Shown here piece after piece: positions 22,674-34,683 of a stretch of 64,000 nucleotides of DNA. The notes beneath the pieces were generated by a model, which saw only the letters and a list, made by a program, of their open reading frames with translations, was not told the origin of the DNA and did no database searches. The stretch is from Hymenopus coronatus. Its lineage: Eukaryota; Arthropoda; Insecta; Mantodea; Hymenopodidae. The stretch's first letter is position 1, and every line of letters begins with the position of its first letter. Location of the stretch: positions 8,114,501 through 8,178,500 of the forward strand of contig CM060887.1 in assembly GCA_030762935.1 (NCBI GenBank), given 5' to 3'. The position numbers were made by a program, and so were the translations under genes.

Positions 22674-23115
22674 TTTTACTTTCACTCTCACTTAAAAAGT
22701 GGTAAATAAGGGATTTCATTGCACCCAAAAATTTGATACCGAAATTCCACCAGAAATCTACATTTCGAGGCTGCCTGAATATGTATAATCAATCTCATGT
22801 GCAACATTTACATGCTTTCTGTGCCTATTCTGCAACAGAATCCTATTACTCTATGTACTCCTTGCTAATCTAAACAGAAATGCATTTTTACACATGTTTT
22901 GTGTAAAAGAAACTACAGGAATAGGGCTGTAAATCAGACTTGAATGATAGTCAGATATTTTAAGAGCGGGTCAGCTTGCGATGGCTTGAAATTTTGTCCT
23001 TCTTGCATGACGAGGATGAAAGAAAACAACGAATGATGATTCCCAGTTGAAAAAAGTTGAAGCACTGGCAAAATTAAAGCAATAGCAAGGAATATCACGG
23101 ATGTGGTTAACTCCA
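22674..23115. repeat. HINE-1, plus 5' end joined to a minus copy
   Basis: 22674-22785 is a plus 5' end; 22786-23115 is a diverged minus piece beginning at its 3' end (CATGTGCAACATTTACATGC). Same arrangement as at 5492-6032. Confidence 0.55.
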
Positions 23116-23659
23116 AATACACACACATATATATGCAGGTATGTATAATATAAATATATATATATACATATATGAAGGTCATTTCAAAAGTCATTGCAAC
23201 TATTTTTTATCATCAATAAAGCTGCAGGAAACAAAACTGAGAATATCGACTGAAGGTCGCTGGAATGTTCTACGCAGTGCTGGTACTACTAAATTGGTAT
23301 CGGGACATTGAAAGATGCGTAAACAGTGATCATAGTTTTATCCGTACTACATATGCACAAAAAAGTACGCGTACGTAGCGTAACACTCATACAAGCTAGC
23401 GACCTTCAAAATAATTGCCCAAGGTTACCACACATCTTTGATACGAACACTTCTGCCACACAGAAATACAATTGTTACGAACTATGTATCCTGCTGTTCA
23501 ACTTTAGTGATAGCCATCTTGCCTCTAACATACTAACGTTTTCATGTGTCTTCTAGCACCTACTAATGCACCCAGATGCCATCTGGTGGTGGCATCCCAT
23601 GCTGTGTGCAACATGTTTTAAAATGTATGTATTACAAAAATGCATATTCGGAATATATA
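23116..23659. other. Unassigned, with a transposon-end-like motif
   Basis: GAAGGTCATTTCAAAAGTCA at 23174 looks like a mariner-type terminal repeat, but no partner end or coding was found. Confidence 0.4.
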
Positions 23660-24045
23660 AACTAGTTGCCATGACTTCTGACAAATTGTATGCTTTAACG
23701 AAATCATCCGTGGTGTAATGGTTTCCATGCTAGCTTCATATATCATATGGGTTCCAACCCGCGTAAAAATCCTTAGCATGGCTTCCTTCGGAAAGGAAGT
23801 AAAGCCGTTGGTCCCGTGTCGTAGCCTAATAATGAGGCCTCTGAGCAAAATTAAGCGGTCTTTCACGCCCAGTATCGAGTAGTTAAAGAACGTCCATAAA
23901 TAAAACTCAATTTTCATGTCCATTTAACGAAATCTACGCTTGTTGTATAGTAGGATTTTGTCTATCTCTTATGGTTTACCAGTAAAAGGTTATCTGCAAT
24001 GAAGAGCCCTTCAGATGCTACTTTCAGAAGATAGAAGAATTTAAA
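23660..24045 (-). repeat. HINE-1, minus, split by SINE-A
   Basis: Reversed pieces flank the SINE at 23706-23922; TTTGTCTATCTCTTATGG and CAGTAAAAGG mark the family. Confidence 0.65.
23706..23922 (+). repeat. SINE-A, plus, with 12-bp target duplication
   Basis: CCGTGGTGTAATGG A-box region, GGGTTCCAACCCG B box, conserved body and CGTCCATAAATAAAACTC end. TTTAACGAAATC flanks both sides (23694-23705 and 23923-23934). Confidence 0.92.
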
Positions 24046-24054
24046 TTTTAATTA

Positions 24055-24105
24055 TGCACACTCTTTAACTGCTGTGGTACTTAGCGTCGCATTCTATATT
24101 GAGCA
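24055..24105 (-). repeat. SINE-A 3' end fragment, minus
   Basis: About 50 bp matching the reversed SINE-A tail (CTCTTTAACTGCTGTGGTAC). Confidence 0.65.
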
Positions 24106-24311
24106 TGAAACAAATTGTTGTATTTGGGGATCTCAAGATGTTTGGCAATGACATTTTAATATGGAATTTTTTGATGGAACACACAATTCCTGTGTTATGA
24201 AAGCTACATTTAGTATTTATTTGTTCAGTCATTAGTACAGTAGACATGATCAAAATAATGTATACAAGTAAGATATAAAGTCAGTCATATAACAATTTTA
24301 GTATTAAAAAT

Positions 24312-24824
24312 TCATCCAAATTGTAAAATACACTGTCCATCGACCATTTTTGTTACTTTAGCCTTAAATTGTACTACATTCAGATCTCTCATGTGGTCAG
24401 GAAGCTTTTTATAGGCTATAATGCTGACTACCAAATATCTATCTTTAACTTTCTTCAGTCTAGTGCATGGAATATGTAATTTGTCAATATTTAATGAGTA
24501 TACATGTCTGTTCAGTTTAAATTGATTTACATTCTTGTGCACATATAATAATAATAATGCTTGTAATATATAGCAATTGTACACCTTTAAAATTTTCTGT
24601 TGCTTAAAAGGTGGTCTACATGGAGCATTATAAGAAGTGTGACATAAAATGTTCATGGCTTTCTTTTGTAGAAGTAGAATATCATTTAATTTACAACAGC
24701 TCCCAGTCCATCTAAAAACACTTTCAAACAAAGCATGATATATTTGCTTTAAATAGCTGCAAGGTACTTTGTTGTAAACGGTTCTTAGTAAATACACAAC
24801 TTTGGATAACTTTTTACAGACCAT
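24312..24824 (-). pseudogene. LINE ORF2 C-terminal fragment
   Basis: 170 open codons matching the region after the reverse-transcriptase domain of a non-LTR retrotransposon: YLKQIYHALFESVFRW, LLLQKKAMNILCHTSYNAPC, PFKQQKILKVYNCYILQALL, NIDKLHIPCTRL and YKKLPDHMRDLNVVQFK. This fits the Jockey/RTE-type layout (LLLQKKALRI..YNAHC.PLF). It is 5' truncated at 24824, as is usual for LINEs; the catalytic YxDD is not included. Its uninterrupted frame suggests a fairly recent insertion. Confidence 0.82.
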
Positions 24825-25385
24825 TTCAACATGTCTAAAAGCTTTACACTAGTGTATTCAGCATCACTTGAGCTTTGTCTAAGGCTAAAAATGATTTGTC
24901 AGAATTACCATGACCAAGCACATCACGTGACGGATGATCCAGAGCTAACTGGTTAGTAATACGCCTTTTACACTGAAACATGTCGTCAACATTTATCTAT
25001 TGTACTATCCTCTCGGGGAGGTACACTGTCTTATCAACGCTTGATAAATAAATTATCATTTTCTTTACGTGAAATAGGTGGTAGTGTCCACTGAGTCATT
25101 TCTTCCTGACGGCGCTATCGGGACCTACCGAATTTTAACCCCAGATGGGGAAACGAGAGAGGTCATCAAGTGCGAAATCTCCTTATCTATGTAGCAGTCA
25201 ACTATCTCTCGTGACGTAATGGAAACTGGATCAAGTAATTCACAGTTTTCACTGCTTCCGAGAGGAACTAAGTCACGGAACTTCCTCTCCAACCTAAGTC
25301 TTTCTATACTCATTCTACAAACTGCTTTCACTCTCTTATTCTTCAATTTGCTTCTGTACAGCTTTTGTTACAAATTTCGTAGCTA
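24825..25385. other. Unassigned
   Basis: A 73-codon minus frame (25125-25346) is not recognised; no repeat family assigned. Confidence 0.4.
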
Positions 25386-25545
25386 CAAGGGTCATAACAG
25401 ACATAACTAAATGATAACGAAAGTTACCAACACAAAACTTTATTTACAAAGTTGCAATACCTTACTCTTTCTCAACGAAATCTCCATTCTGTCAAAACAT
25501 TTATTGTCACGTGGTACTATGCCGATGTTATACTTTTCTATCGCC
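25386..25545 (-). mobile_element. Mar-D 3' end fragment
   Basis: ACAAGGGTCATAAC terminal repeat, then CAACACAAAACTTTATTTACAAAG and reversed C-terminal coding (TCTTTCTCAACGAAATCTCC). Same family as 47140, 48290 and 56165. Confidence 0.75.
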
Positions 25546-25754
25546 AAATAACTTATTCGTTTTTTGGGTTCATAAAATGTTCGGCCAATCGAATTTTATA
25601 GGCAAATAACTCAAGTGTATAGTGATAATGCAATGAACGAGTCTTCAACGAGGAAATGGCGCATAATTTAAGAGTAATCAAGGAATAACCAGTGTGCATG
25701 ATAAAGATCGATGTTTATGGAGGAGTTGAAAGCAAATGTGCATAAAAGAATTAA

Positions 25755-26569
25755 GAAATATCTGATGTGCTCCATTCTCTACATCGCTGTAAGAAATGAT
25801 TGTTAAAAAGCACATTCTTCCACCACCTATACGGTAGGAAGGAAAAACTGGAATACGCTAGGCTAAAACGATAGTTAAATCTTTTAAAAACCGCTTGTCA
25901 TGTGATTGAAATCCATTTCTATTTGCAACTTTCCGTGTGAGAAAAGTCGTATGTTAAATCTGAAACAAGAAGTATCTCAAAAATGCTCAATTCCACGACA
26001 TAAATTGGAGTTTTAACGAGATCTTCATTTTTTATCTAGTACGTTTTTGTCTATCTCTTACGGTTTACCAGTTATGCAAAATTCAGTAAAATTCATCCAG
26101 AATAAAATAGTCTTTAGAGGCTATTCCCAGAAATTTCAAAATATACATTTTGTTTTCGTGTAAATATCTCTAATATCTATACGGTATTTTAATCAAAATC
26201 TTTAGTGCCATTTTTGAGAAAATCAAAATTTTAATTTTTTTCCCCATGTAAATGGCAGTTTGGGGTGGGGGAATTTTTGCTCAAAATCTTCGTGTCGCAT
26301 CCCTGAAAATACTTGACTTAAATATAAAGTTTGGTATTTTACCGACTTTTCGTTTTTGAGTTATCGTGTTCACACGCGTGTGTGTATGTGTGGAGAGAGA
26401 GAGAGAAACACACACACATTTAGACTTAGGTACCTTTCTGTTTACCAATTCAAAACTCATTCAGAATGAAGAATATTTTAGAGGGTATGCTTAGAATACT
26501 CAAGATATACATTTTATTTGTCATGGAAGTATCTTAAACATGTACATATTTTAATTAAAATTGTTACGA
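25755..26569 (-). repeat. HINE-1, minus pieces
   Basis: 25755-26385 runs from the reversed 3' end (GATGTGCTCCATTCTC) to the microsatellite site, here (GA)n/(CA)n at 26391-26420. 26425-26569 is a further reversed piece, broken by the plus copy that starts at 26570. Confidence 0.75.
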
Positions 26570-27361
26570 TTTTTACTTTCTCTACACGTACCATGTACAT
26601 AATGTATAGAGAAGGTATTGCATTCCACACACAATTTCGATACCGAGATTTCACCGGAGATATACATTTTAGGGTCACTATATAAAAAAAACATTTTTGG
26701 AAAAAGGTCCGTGTATCTGTGAACACCATAACTTACAAACGAAAAGTCGGTGAAATACCAACTTGGTATTTAAGTTTAGTATCTTCCAGGGATGCGACTC
26801 GAAGCTTTTGAGATAAATCCCCCCACCTCAAACTACACATTACATGAACAAATTTCGAAAATTTTGATTTTCTCAAAAATGGCTCTAAGGATTTTGATTA
26901 AAACACGGTATACAAAGCATATTTACAAGATAAATAAAATGTATATATTGAATGTAAAGACCTCTTTCTTCTGGATGAATTTTGCCTAACTGGTTAATTG
27001 TACGAGAAAGACAGAAGCGTACTGCATGAATAATGTAGATTTCGTTTAAACACACAATTTATCTAATATACGTTTTTTTCGTGAAATTAACCATTTCCGA
27101 GATATTTCAAGTTATTTGTTTAAGATTTAAAATACTTAAACTTTTCTCACGCTGTTCTCCTGGCCATGCATAGAAACGGATTTCAATCACATGGCAACCA
27201 GCTTTTAAAAGATTTGATTATCATTTTGGCCTAGTGTATGCCCTTATAAGGAAGCAAGCAAGACAATTTCTGTTCTGTCATATAGTATATAGAAGAATAT
27301 ATTTTTAACAATAATGTATTATAGTAATGTAGAGAAAGTAATATGAATGGAACACGTCAGA
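26570..27361 (+). repeat. HINE-1, complete, plus (array member 1)
   Basis: TTTTTACTTTCTCTACACGTACC to GAACACGTCAGATTTT; directly followed by the next copy. Confidence 0.88.
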
Positions 27362-28216
27362 TTTTACTTTCTCTATACGTACCATGTACATAGTGTATAG
27401 AGAAGGTATTGCATTCCACCCAAAAATTCGATACCGAGATTTCACCGGAAATATATATTTTAGGGTTCCCTGTATGCAAAAAAATCATTTTCAGAAAAAG
27501 GTCCGTGTATGTGTCTGTGAACACGATAACTCAAAAACGAAAAGTCGGTAAAACACCAAACTTGGTATTTAAGTTTAGTATTTTCCAGGGATCCGACATG
27601 AAGATTTTGAGAAAAATCCCCCTACCCCCAACTACTCTTTACATGGAACTTTTTTTCGAAAATTTTGATTTTCTCAAAAGTGGCTCTAATGATTTTGATT
27701 AAAATATCGTATGTCAAAGATAACCTGATAATTAAAATGTATATCTTGAATTTTCTGGAAATAGCTTCTGAAGACTGCTTTATTCTGGATCAATTTTACC
27801 GAATTTTGCATATCTGGTAAACCGTAAGAGATGGACAAAAACGTTCCACACAAAAAATGTAGAACACGTTAAAACACACAATTATGTTACATGCATTTTT
27901 TCGTGGAGTTGATCGTTTTTGAGATATTCCTTATTTTTGGATTCAGCTTTGAAAACCTTATACTTTTCTCATACAGGAATTTGTCAACTCCTGTCCATAC
28001 AAACAAAGGAACTCAGTCTCATAGTAACCAGCTTTTGACTATCACTTTAACCTATGGTACTCCCTTATTTCACTTCTACTTACAAGGAAGCAAGTAATAA
28101 GATATTTCTGCTAATGTTTTCTAGATTAGCATGACGTAAATGGGAGCTTAAGCTTTTTAAAAATAATTTATTGCAGAGATGTAGAGAAAGTCATGTGAAT
28201 GGAACACATCAGATAT
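27362..28216 (+). repeat. HINE-1, complete, plus (array member 2)
   Basis: ACTTTCTCTATACGTACCATG to GGAACACATCAGATATT. The junction with array member 1 has no spacer beyond the T-run. Confidence 0.88.
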
Positions 28217-29767
28217 TTGGTTATCCTATCCACATATACATAATACTTTTTTTTTATATATTTTTTTAATTTATTTAGACTCAAAATGTGTATGTTTGGT
28301 GAAATTAAGCTATCGATCGTTTTGTTGTTGTTTTTGTGTGAAATGCATTATCTCCTGCCTAAGTTATAGAGAAAAACTTAATGGGTTGACGTAGCCAGTT
28401 AATCGCCTCATTTTGATGCCGTTACGGAGCTGACATTTTACGGATAAAATCGCGCAGTTGCAAGCCTATTATAAGATATACGACCATTATTGGTCGAAAT
28501 CCCAGGCTGTTATTGGTCAGTATCAAATACGTGGATATAAATGGCGTAGTTTTAAGTAGTGAATCACACATTCAAACTTCTGATTGAGAGGATAGGAAGT
28601 AGAACTTGGAGGTGGGGGACCGAACCCAGGACCTTAGGAGTTGCAAAGGCTGAGCACTAAAGCAGTGTTGTTAGATTGGGCGAAAAGTCGCGATTGGGTT
28701 ACTAAAATCCGCTATTACAACCAAATTTTGATGAAGGCGATTTGCGAGTTTTTGGGCTACTAAAATATTTCTGCAAAATATAACTTTTATTAATGTCTGT
28801 TTTTAGCTTTATGCGCGTTTGGTAGGGAAGGGAGATCTAAATCTAAATTGACGAAAACAAATACTAAATGCTCTCTGACGTGAGTAAAACTTATTTATAC
28901 AACGTTATTTTAAGCCTGCCAATAATTACTTTTTTTGTTGCGCGCGATATAGTTAATTGCGGGAAGTAAAACCATAGGAATAAAAAGTATGTCCCCATAG
29001 CAACACATCGGAGAATCGACTCCTAAAATGTAACATTTATCGTTCTGTTAATAAGATTGTAAGGTTATAAGTCTATATGTCTATAAGGCAGCCCTCAACT
29101 GAAGGAAGTAATTAATAAAATAAATACTTAAGGTTATATTTCAATATAATAATCGGCGCACACGTCTCGTTTTTTCATACTCTTTCCTGAATCTGTGTCA
29201 GCGCAGCTCACACTAGTTCGTATTCCAATATTATGCCATTTATTATGATTGTACTATACTTACAGAGATACCGGTTATAAGAATTTTTTGAAAATATTCC
29301 AAGAGTGTGTGTTTGTGTATATAAAATAGTAAAATAAATTGCATATTTATATAAAAATATTGGGCGACTTCAACTGAAACTTTGCGATTTTTTTAATGAT
29401 TCGGGTGATATTTTGAGAAATGCTTCTGGCAACACTGCACCAAAGTGCAGAGCCCTCGGATGCAAAACTGAGTTCATACATTACTAACGATATTGATTTA
29501 GGGTTTAATTTGAACGAAAGCAGTTGGAAACCCTGCACCTTCACATCGTGCTTTCGACAATCGATATCTACAGATTACTAGTAGCGTCAAGGAGAATGAA
29601 ATCAAGGACGTAAAAGAGGCGTGTTGAATGGAATTCTCTTGTACTCGATGCGTCAGCCTTGAAGCGATAAGCATTAATAGGAGACTAACATAACCTTAAC
29701 CCTCAAAATACAGATAGGACTGAATTTCTTCGCGAGCACGCGATAATGTCCCGGGTTAAATGTTTCC
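28217..29767. other. Unassigned, repeat-poor, one tRNA-like head
   Basis: Besides 28600-28690 nothing is recognised; TTATTGGTC occurs twice at about 28488-28520. A 65-codon minus frame at 29347-29544 has no known match. Confidence 0.45.
28600..28690 (-). repeat. tRNA-like SINE head
   Basis: Reversed: TTTAGTGCTCAGCCTTTGC and CCTGGGTTCGGTCCCCCACC resemble A and B boxes. No known body follows. Confidence 0.45.
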
Positions 29768-30200
29768 CGTCCAACTTCTGTTGACCGAGCGAGTTAACGC
29801 GTGTGACCTGCATTCGGGAGGTTGTGGGGTCGGCCTTGCTGACCCATCTGTTATTTCGGGATTTCTCCGGGTCGCCTAGCAAATGCTGGGAAAGGGTCAT
29901 TACATCTTCCGAATTTCCCGTTCCCATCACTTCCTTGTCATGTTTAGGGCTGAAGGGCAAGCGACGGGTTCGGCAGGTTGCGGCTGGGCGGTTGCTTGTG
30001 CACCGACGTCGATACGGAACCCCTCTTTCGAGACCCGACTTCGGGACTTTCGGTTGAGTCCGGTCGGTGTCAGAGCTTGTCGCCTTATGGGTCGTTCCCC
30101 GCATTCCCTCCTCTCTCCCTAGAGCGATGTAAGTCGCAAAGGGTCCCAAGGGTCTATGTGAGGTGCTCTGCTCCATGGACCCGTCTAATTTTAATCCCAG
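29768..30200 (+). repeat. SINE-D-like GC-rich element
   Basis: GC-rich island in AT-rich surroundings. TGACCGAGCGAGTTAACGCG (A-box-like) and a decayed B box (GAGGTTGTGGGGTCGGCC) open it; CAAATGCTGGGAAAGG and CACTTCCTTGTC resemble the widespread arthropod CCGAGCGAGTTGGC-type SINE. Long by-chance ORFs on both strands reflect its GC content. Confidence 0.7.
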
Positions 30201-30289
30201 GTCTGCTGCATGTATGCATATTTGTTTTGCATTTGATCATTTTATAATGTAACCACTTTTTGAATGTAGATGAAGGAACATACTAAAAA

Positions 30290-30860
30290 CTCGAATTAAT
30301 CAAGAAAGTATAAGATTAAACGGAATTTGTCAATATAGTCACATTGTAAATCAATTAGTGCAACTACTTTCCAACATTTTAATACCCATAGTAAAGTAAT
30401 ATTTTCAAGATAAATGTCTGCCTCAGCTTCAGCTTCATCGTTTGTTCCGAAATCCCAGAAATTTCTAAGGCTTGGGAACCAAAAATAATCGCTGTGAGCC
30501 AAATCCGCTGAATATGGCGGATGTGGGAGGGAAGGTTTAGTTCTGCAGCAACACTTCCAGCAATGTGTGAAGCCACACTATTATAATAACGCGGAGCTTT
30601 ATCTTTAATAAGGTTATGGACGATATCTGTATGGCAGCCGTCAGTTGGTCCAGTGGCAAAGCGCAGTACTTTTCGATGATGGTTCTGCCTTTGTGGAGGC
30701 AGTCTATAGAAACCACACTATCAGAATTCCAGCAAACAGTAGTCATTGCTTTTTCTGCAGAGGGAACTGTTTTTTCACTTGTTGCCACCCAGTTTTTGGA
30801 CTGTTCCTTCTTTGGCATATAGGGATTAATCCATATTTCACCTTCTTTTCTCACCGAAAT
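30290..30860 (-). pseudogene. Mariner transposase remnant (Mar-E)
   Basis: Minus-strand coding in shifting frames: WVATSEKTVPSAEKAMTTVC and WNSDSVVSIDCLHKG match the mariner VPSAGKVMATVFWD...LLVDFMPKGTT region; further down PPTSAIFSGFGS and FRNKR fit the decayed HPPYSPDLAPSDYHLF region. Stops and shifts throughout. Terminal repeats were not found. Confidence 0.7.
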
Positions 30861-30885
30861 TTTATTTAAGTAAGTCTAAACGTTC

Positions 30886-31650
30886 TTGAGAAATGTTCAT
30901 TTGGATGGGTTGTTGGTCCATTATTTAAAAAACACAGCACCCATTGTTCACAAAGCTAACAAAGCGATAAACAAACGCCACGCTCAACGATTTGGAAAAT
31001 TGAGTGGTTATTTTCTGAGGCATGGATTCATTTATCATGTGGCTCGGAGTCAGCTGCAACTACCAGTTATAAGAGGAGGATTGGGCCTGGAACATGTTGA
31101 ACCGAAGTGTACAGTCCAGCTGATTTCAACGGTTTCAGTAGACTTTATAGGGAAGGTACTGTTGCGAATCCAGCTATCGTCGCTACTAACTTGCCAGCAC
31201 TGAATGAATTTTGACACATTCATACATTACACTCTTGAACCAGAAACTCTTCCTGGCAATCAAGCATTCCTGTCCAGACTCTTCTTGAAACAGTACATCA
31301 TTTCCCCTTCCAAGCAGCTTCAGTACCCGGAACGTGAACGAATGGCTATATGGTCGTTATTCAGAACTGTGTCTGTACTACTGACTGGAAAGCTGTGGTA
31401 TATGCTGCTGATAATGGCATCATTCCTACAGGCGACGTGGGATACAAACATGTGGAGATTGTGGGTTTTGCACGAAACCACTCTACAACACCATTTCTTG
31501 TATTGCAAGAATGTGGACCCGTTATAACGCTGGTTGGCGCACCGCATGGAAGTGATAGGAAGAACAGGACAAGTATATCGCCCATTGGAGTCATGCTTGC
31601 TACAAGTTCCCAGAAAACCACTTGCACTACAGGATTGCTGACCCTGGCTC
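30886..31650 (+). pseudogene. LINE ORF2 C-terminal fragment, frameshifted
   Basis: Shifting plus frames: LPVIRGGLGLEHVEPKC, then YAADNGIIPTGDVGYKH and TTLQHHFLYCKNVDPL, which fit the post-RT zinc-knuckle region of Jockey/I-type LINEs (GIIPTGDRL...C..C...H.F..C). Ends shortly before the HINE-1 at 31683. Confidence 0.7.
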
Positions 31651-31682
31651 ATTTTTGCTACATTTTTATATGTTTTTGTTGT

Positions 31683-31823
31683 TACTTTCTCTACACGTAC
31701 TGTGTACATAGTGTATAGAGAAGATATTGTATTGCACCCAAAAATTCAATACCGAGATTTCACCGGGAATACATGTTTTAGGACACCCTGAATACAAAAA
31801 AAAAAAAAAACATTTTTAGAAAA

Positions 31824-31881
<58 letters not shown>

Positions 31882-32577
31882 ACAGCATAGCTCAAAAACG
31901 AAAAGTCCGTTAAATACTAAACTTAGTATTTAACTTCAGTATCTTCGGATGTGACACGAATATTTTCAAGAAAATCCCCTCCACCCTCAACTACCATTTA
32001 CATGGAACTTTTTTCGAAAATTTTGTTTTCCGCTAAAATGGCTCTAACGATTAGGATTAAACTATCGTGTATTAAAAATATTTACCTGACAAATAAAAAG
32101 TATATTTTGAATTTTCTGGGAATAGCCTCTGAAGACTACTTTAATCTGGATGAATTTTATGGAATTTTTCATAACTCGTAAACCGTAAGGGATGAACAAA
32201 AACTTACCACACAAAACATGTATAACCCATTAAAGTACACAATTATGTTACATACAATTTTTCGTGGAGTTGATCGTTTTTAAGATATTCCGTGTTTTTG
32301 GTTTCAGCTTTAAGAAACATACGTTTCTCATACGGAAATTTGTCAATTCCTGTCCATACAAACAAAGGAACTTCAGTCACATAGCAACCAGCTTTTGACC
32401 ATCACTTTAACCTAAGGTACTCCCTTATTTCGCTTCTACTTACAAGGAAGCAAGTAATAAAACCATTTCTGCTAATTTTTTTCTCGGTTAGCTTGAAGTA
32501 AATAGCGGCATAAACTTTTAACAATAATTTGTTGCAGATATGTAGAGAAAGTCATGTGGATGGAGCACATCAGATTT
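31683..32577 (+). repeat. HINE-1, complete, plus
   Basis: TTACTTTCTCTACACGTACTG to GGAGCACATCAGATTTTT. Carries the longest (GT)n tract of the family, 31826-31880. Confidence 0.9.
31826..31880. repeat. (GT)n microsatellite in HINE-1
   Basis: About 27 GT units at the family's fixed microsatellite site. Confidence 0.95.
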
Positions 32578-32597
32578 TTTTTATAGTATCTAAAGTC

Positions 32598-32755
32598 CGC
32601 TTTTACTACAAGTGGCACAGCAGGCGATGACACTGGTGATACATGGAATGAATATGGAGAACCGGTGGAATCCAATGGCGGGGGAAACCGGAGAACTCGT
32701 CGAAAACCCACCCCTGTGCCGCTACTAACTACTCGCGCGGCCGAATATTGGATAT
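32598..32755 (-). repeat. SINE-C, minus, second copy
   Basis: Shares CCGGTTTCCCCCGCCATTGG and the ACTACTCG..GGCCG head region with 38977-39131, but the tRNA part lacks the B box. Confidence 0.7.
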
Positions 32756-32759
32756 GATT

Positions 32760-33277
32760 CGTGATGTTACGAAGATGGAATTACCAGAATTTGTTGCTTT
32801 TCCACGGTCCTGCCGCTGAACAGCTTTACAGCGTGGATTGGTGGAAAAGTTCGTCATGGTTTAGTTAAAAAAATCTTTCTTCTGAATTTGTAGTGCTTTT
32901 GAATCCTAATAGGAAAAAGAAAAGTATGTGTTTAGCAAGTGAGCGAAAATGCAAAATAATTAATAAATGTGCCAAATGAAAAATTGTAATGTATAGAGAT
33001 GACAGATGTATGATGTAATATGGTTGCTAAGTACATGTTTCAACATTTATAGAGGAAGATGAAGGTATTGATAAAACTATTGAAAGTATGGATTTTATTT
33101 CGCTTGACATTTTGAACGAAGCCAAGAGCGCTGAGAGTCTATTAACTCCAGAAAGGTATATAGGTATATTGTTGTTGGTTTTGATTTTGAAATTAATGAG
33201 GTGAATCTTTTGTTTGAATGTTGCTGTACTTACAAGAGTGTCTTTTCAGGTTTTCTTAGAAGCACTTCTTGTTCTTC
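32760..33277. other. Unassigned
   Basis: No gene or repeat recognised. Confidence 0.45.
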
Positions 33278-33687
33278 TTCTGTTTAAGCTTTCGCTTGTT
33301 GTCTTGACGCTTCAACTGACTGATAAAAGACATTCTTCTGTTTAAGCTTTCGCTTGTTTGTCTTGACGCTTCAACTGACTGATGAAAGACATTCTTCTGT
33401 TTAAGCTTTCGCTTGTTGTCTTGACGCTTCAACTGACTGATAAAAGACATTCTTCTGTTTAAGCTTTCGCTTGTTTGTCTTGACGCTTCAACTGACTGAT
33501 GAAAGACATTCTTCTGTTTAAGCTTTCGCTTGTTGTCTTGACGCTTCAACTGACTGATAAAAGACATTCTTCTGTTTAAGCTTTCGCTTGTTTGTCTTGA
33601 CGCTTCAACTGACTGATGAAAGACATTCTTCTGTTTAAGCTTTCGCTTGTTTGTATTGACGCTTCAACTGACTGATGAAAGACATTC
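33278..33687. repeat. 58/59-bp minisatellite, 7 units, dimeric
   Basis: Units alternate between 58 bp (CTTGTTGTCTTG, GATAAAAG) and 59 bp (CTTGTTTGTCTTG, GATGAAAG), forming a 117-bp higher-order repeat. 117 is a multiple of 3, so the minus frame stays open. Adjoins the 3' end of a LINE. Confidence 0.95.
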
Positions 33688-33851
33688 TTCTTTCCATCCC
33701 TTTTTTGGACGTCTTGTTCTCTTGCCATATGGTACAAGATCTCTGGCAGCTCTTATCAATTTGTTTCTCCCTGCTCGTTCTACGTGTGATTTCCATTCTC
33801 TTATTCTTACTTCTGTGAATTTAACCACATCCTTATTCTTGTCAAATTGTC
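33664..33851 (-). pseudogene. LINE C-terminal fragment leading into a minisatellite
   Basis: About 62 codons: REWKSHVERAGRNKLIRAAR, PYGKRTRRPKKGWKEE, then CLSSVS and a stop inside the first minisatellite unit. The basic GKRTRxRPKKxW motif is the typical ending of insect LINE reverse transcriptases. 5' truncated by HINE-1 at about 33852. Confidence 0.75.
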
Positions 33852-34683
33852 TCATAGAGAAGATATTGCATTCCACCCAAAAATTCGATACCGAGATTTT
33901 ACCGGAAATATGTATTTTTGAGTTCCCTATAACCAAGAAAAGCATTTTCAGAAAAAGATGTGTGTGCGTGTGTGTGACTGTGAACACGATAACTCAAAAA
34001 CGAAAAGTCGGTAAAATACCAAACTTTGTATTTAAGTTTAGTATCTTCCAGGGATGCCACACGAAGATTTTGAGAAAAATTCCTCCACCCCAAACTACCC
34101 TTTACAGGGAAAACATTTCTAATATTTTGATTTTCTCAAAAATGGCTCTAACGATTTTGATTAAAATACCGTACATTAAAGATATTTACATGACAATAAA
34201 ATGTATATCTTGAATTTTCTGGAAATAGCCTCAAAGTCCTCTTTATTCTGGATGAATTTTGCTGGGTTTTGCATAACTAGTAAAGAGAGAGACAAAAACT
34301 TACTAAACACAAAATTTAGATCTGTTTAAACACACAATTTATGACATGTACATTTTTTCATGGAATTGGTCGTTTTCGAGATATTCTTTGTTATTGGTTT
34401 CAGTTTTAAAATACTAAACAACTTTTCTCATACGGGAACTTGTCAACTCTTGGCAACACAAAGACTGATTTGAATCCCATAGCAACCACATTTTAAAATA
34501 TATTACTGTCAGTTTAGCCTAGTGTATTCATTATATCTCTTCTACTTATAAGGAAGTAAGTAATAAGACCATTTCTGCTAATGCTTATATCGATTAGCGT
34601 GAAGTAGATACAAGAATAAGCGTAATAACAATAATTTGTTACAGAGATATAGAGAAAGTCATGTGAATACAACATAGAGTTTT
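33852..34683 (+). repeat. HINE-1, plus, 5' truncated
   Basis: Begins within the 5' palindrome (CTCATAGAGAAGATATTGC) at the junction with a LINE fragment; ends CATGTGAATACAACATAGAG. Confidence 0.82.

Noticed and set aside
29703..30247. Several overlapping ORFs, up to 157 codons, in a GC-rich island
   Set aside because: Both strands are open because of low AT content; the DNA looks like a SINE-D-type element, and no protein family fits.
33256..33567. 103-codon minus ORF with repeated MSFISQLKRQDNKRKLKQK
   Set aside because: It is the translation of the 117-bp dimeric minisatellite; both halves are the same DNA in different frames.
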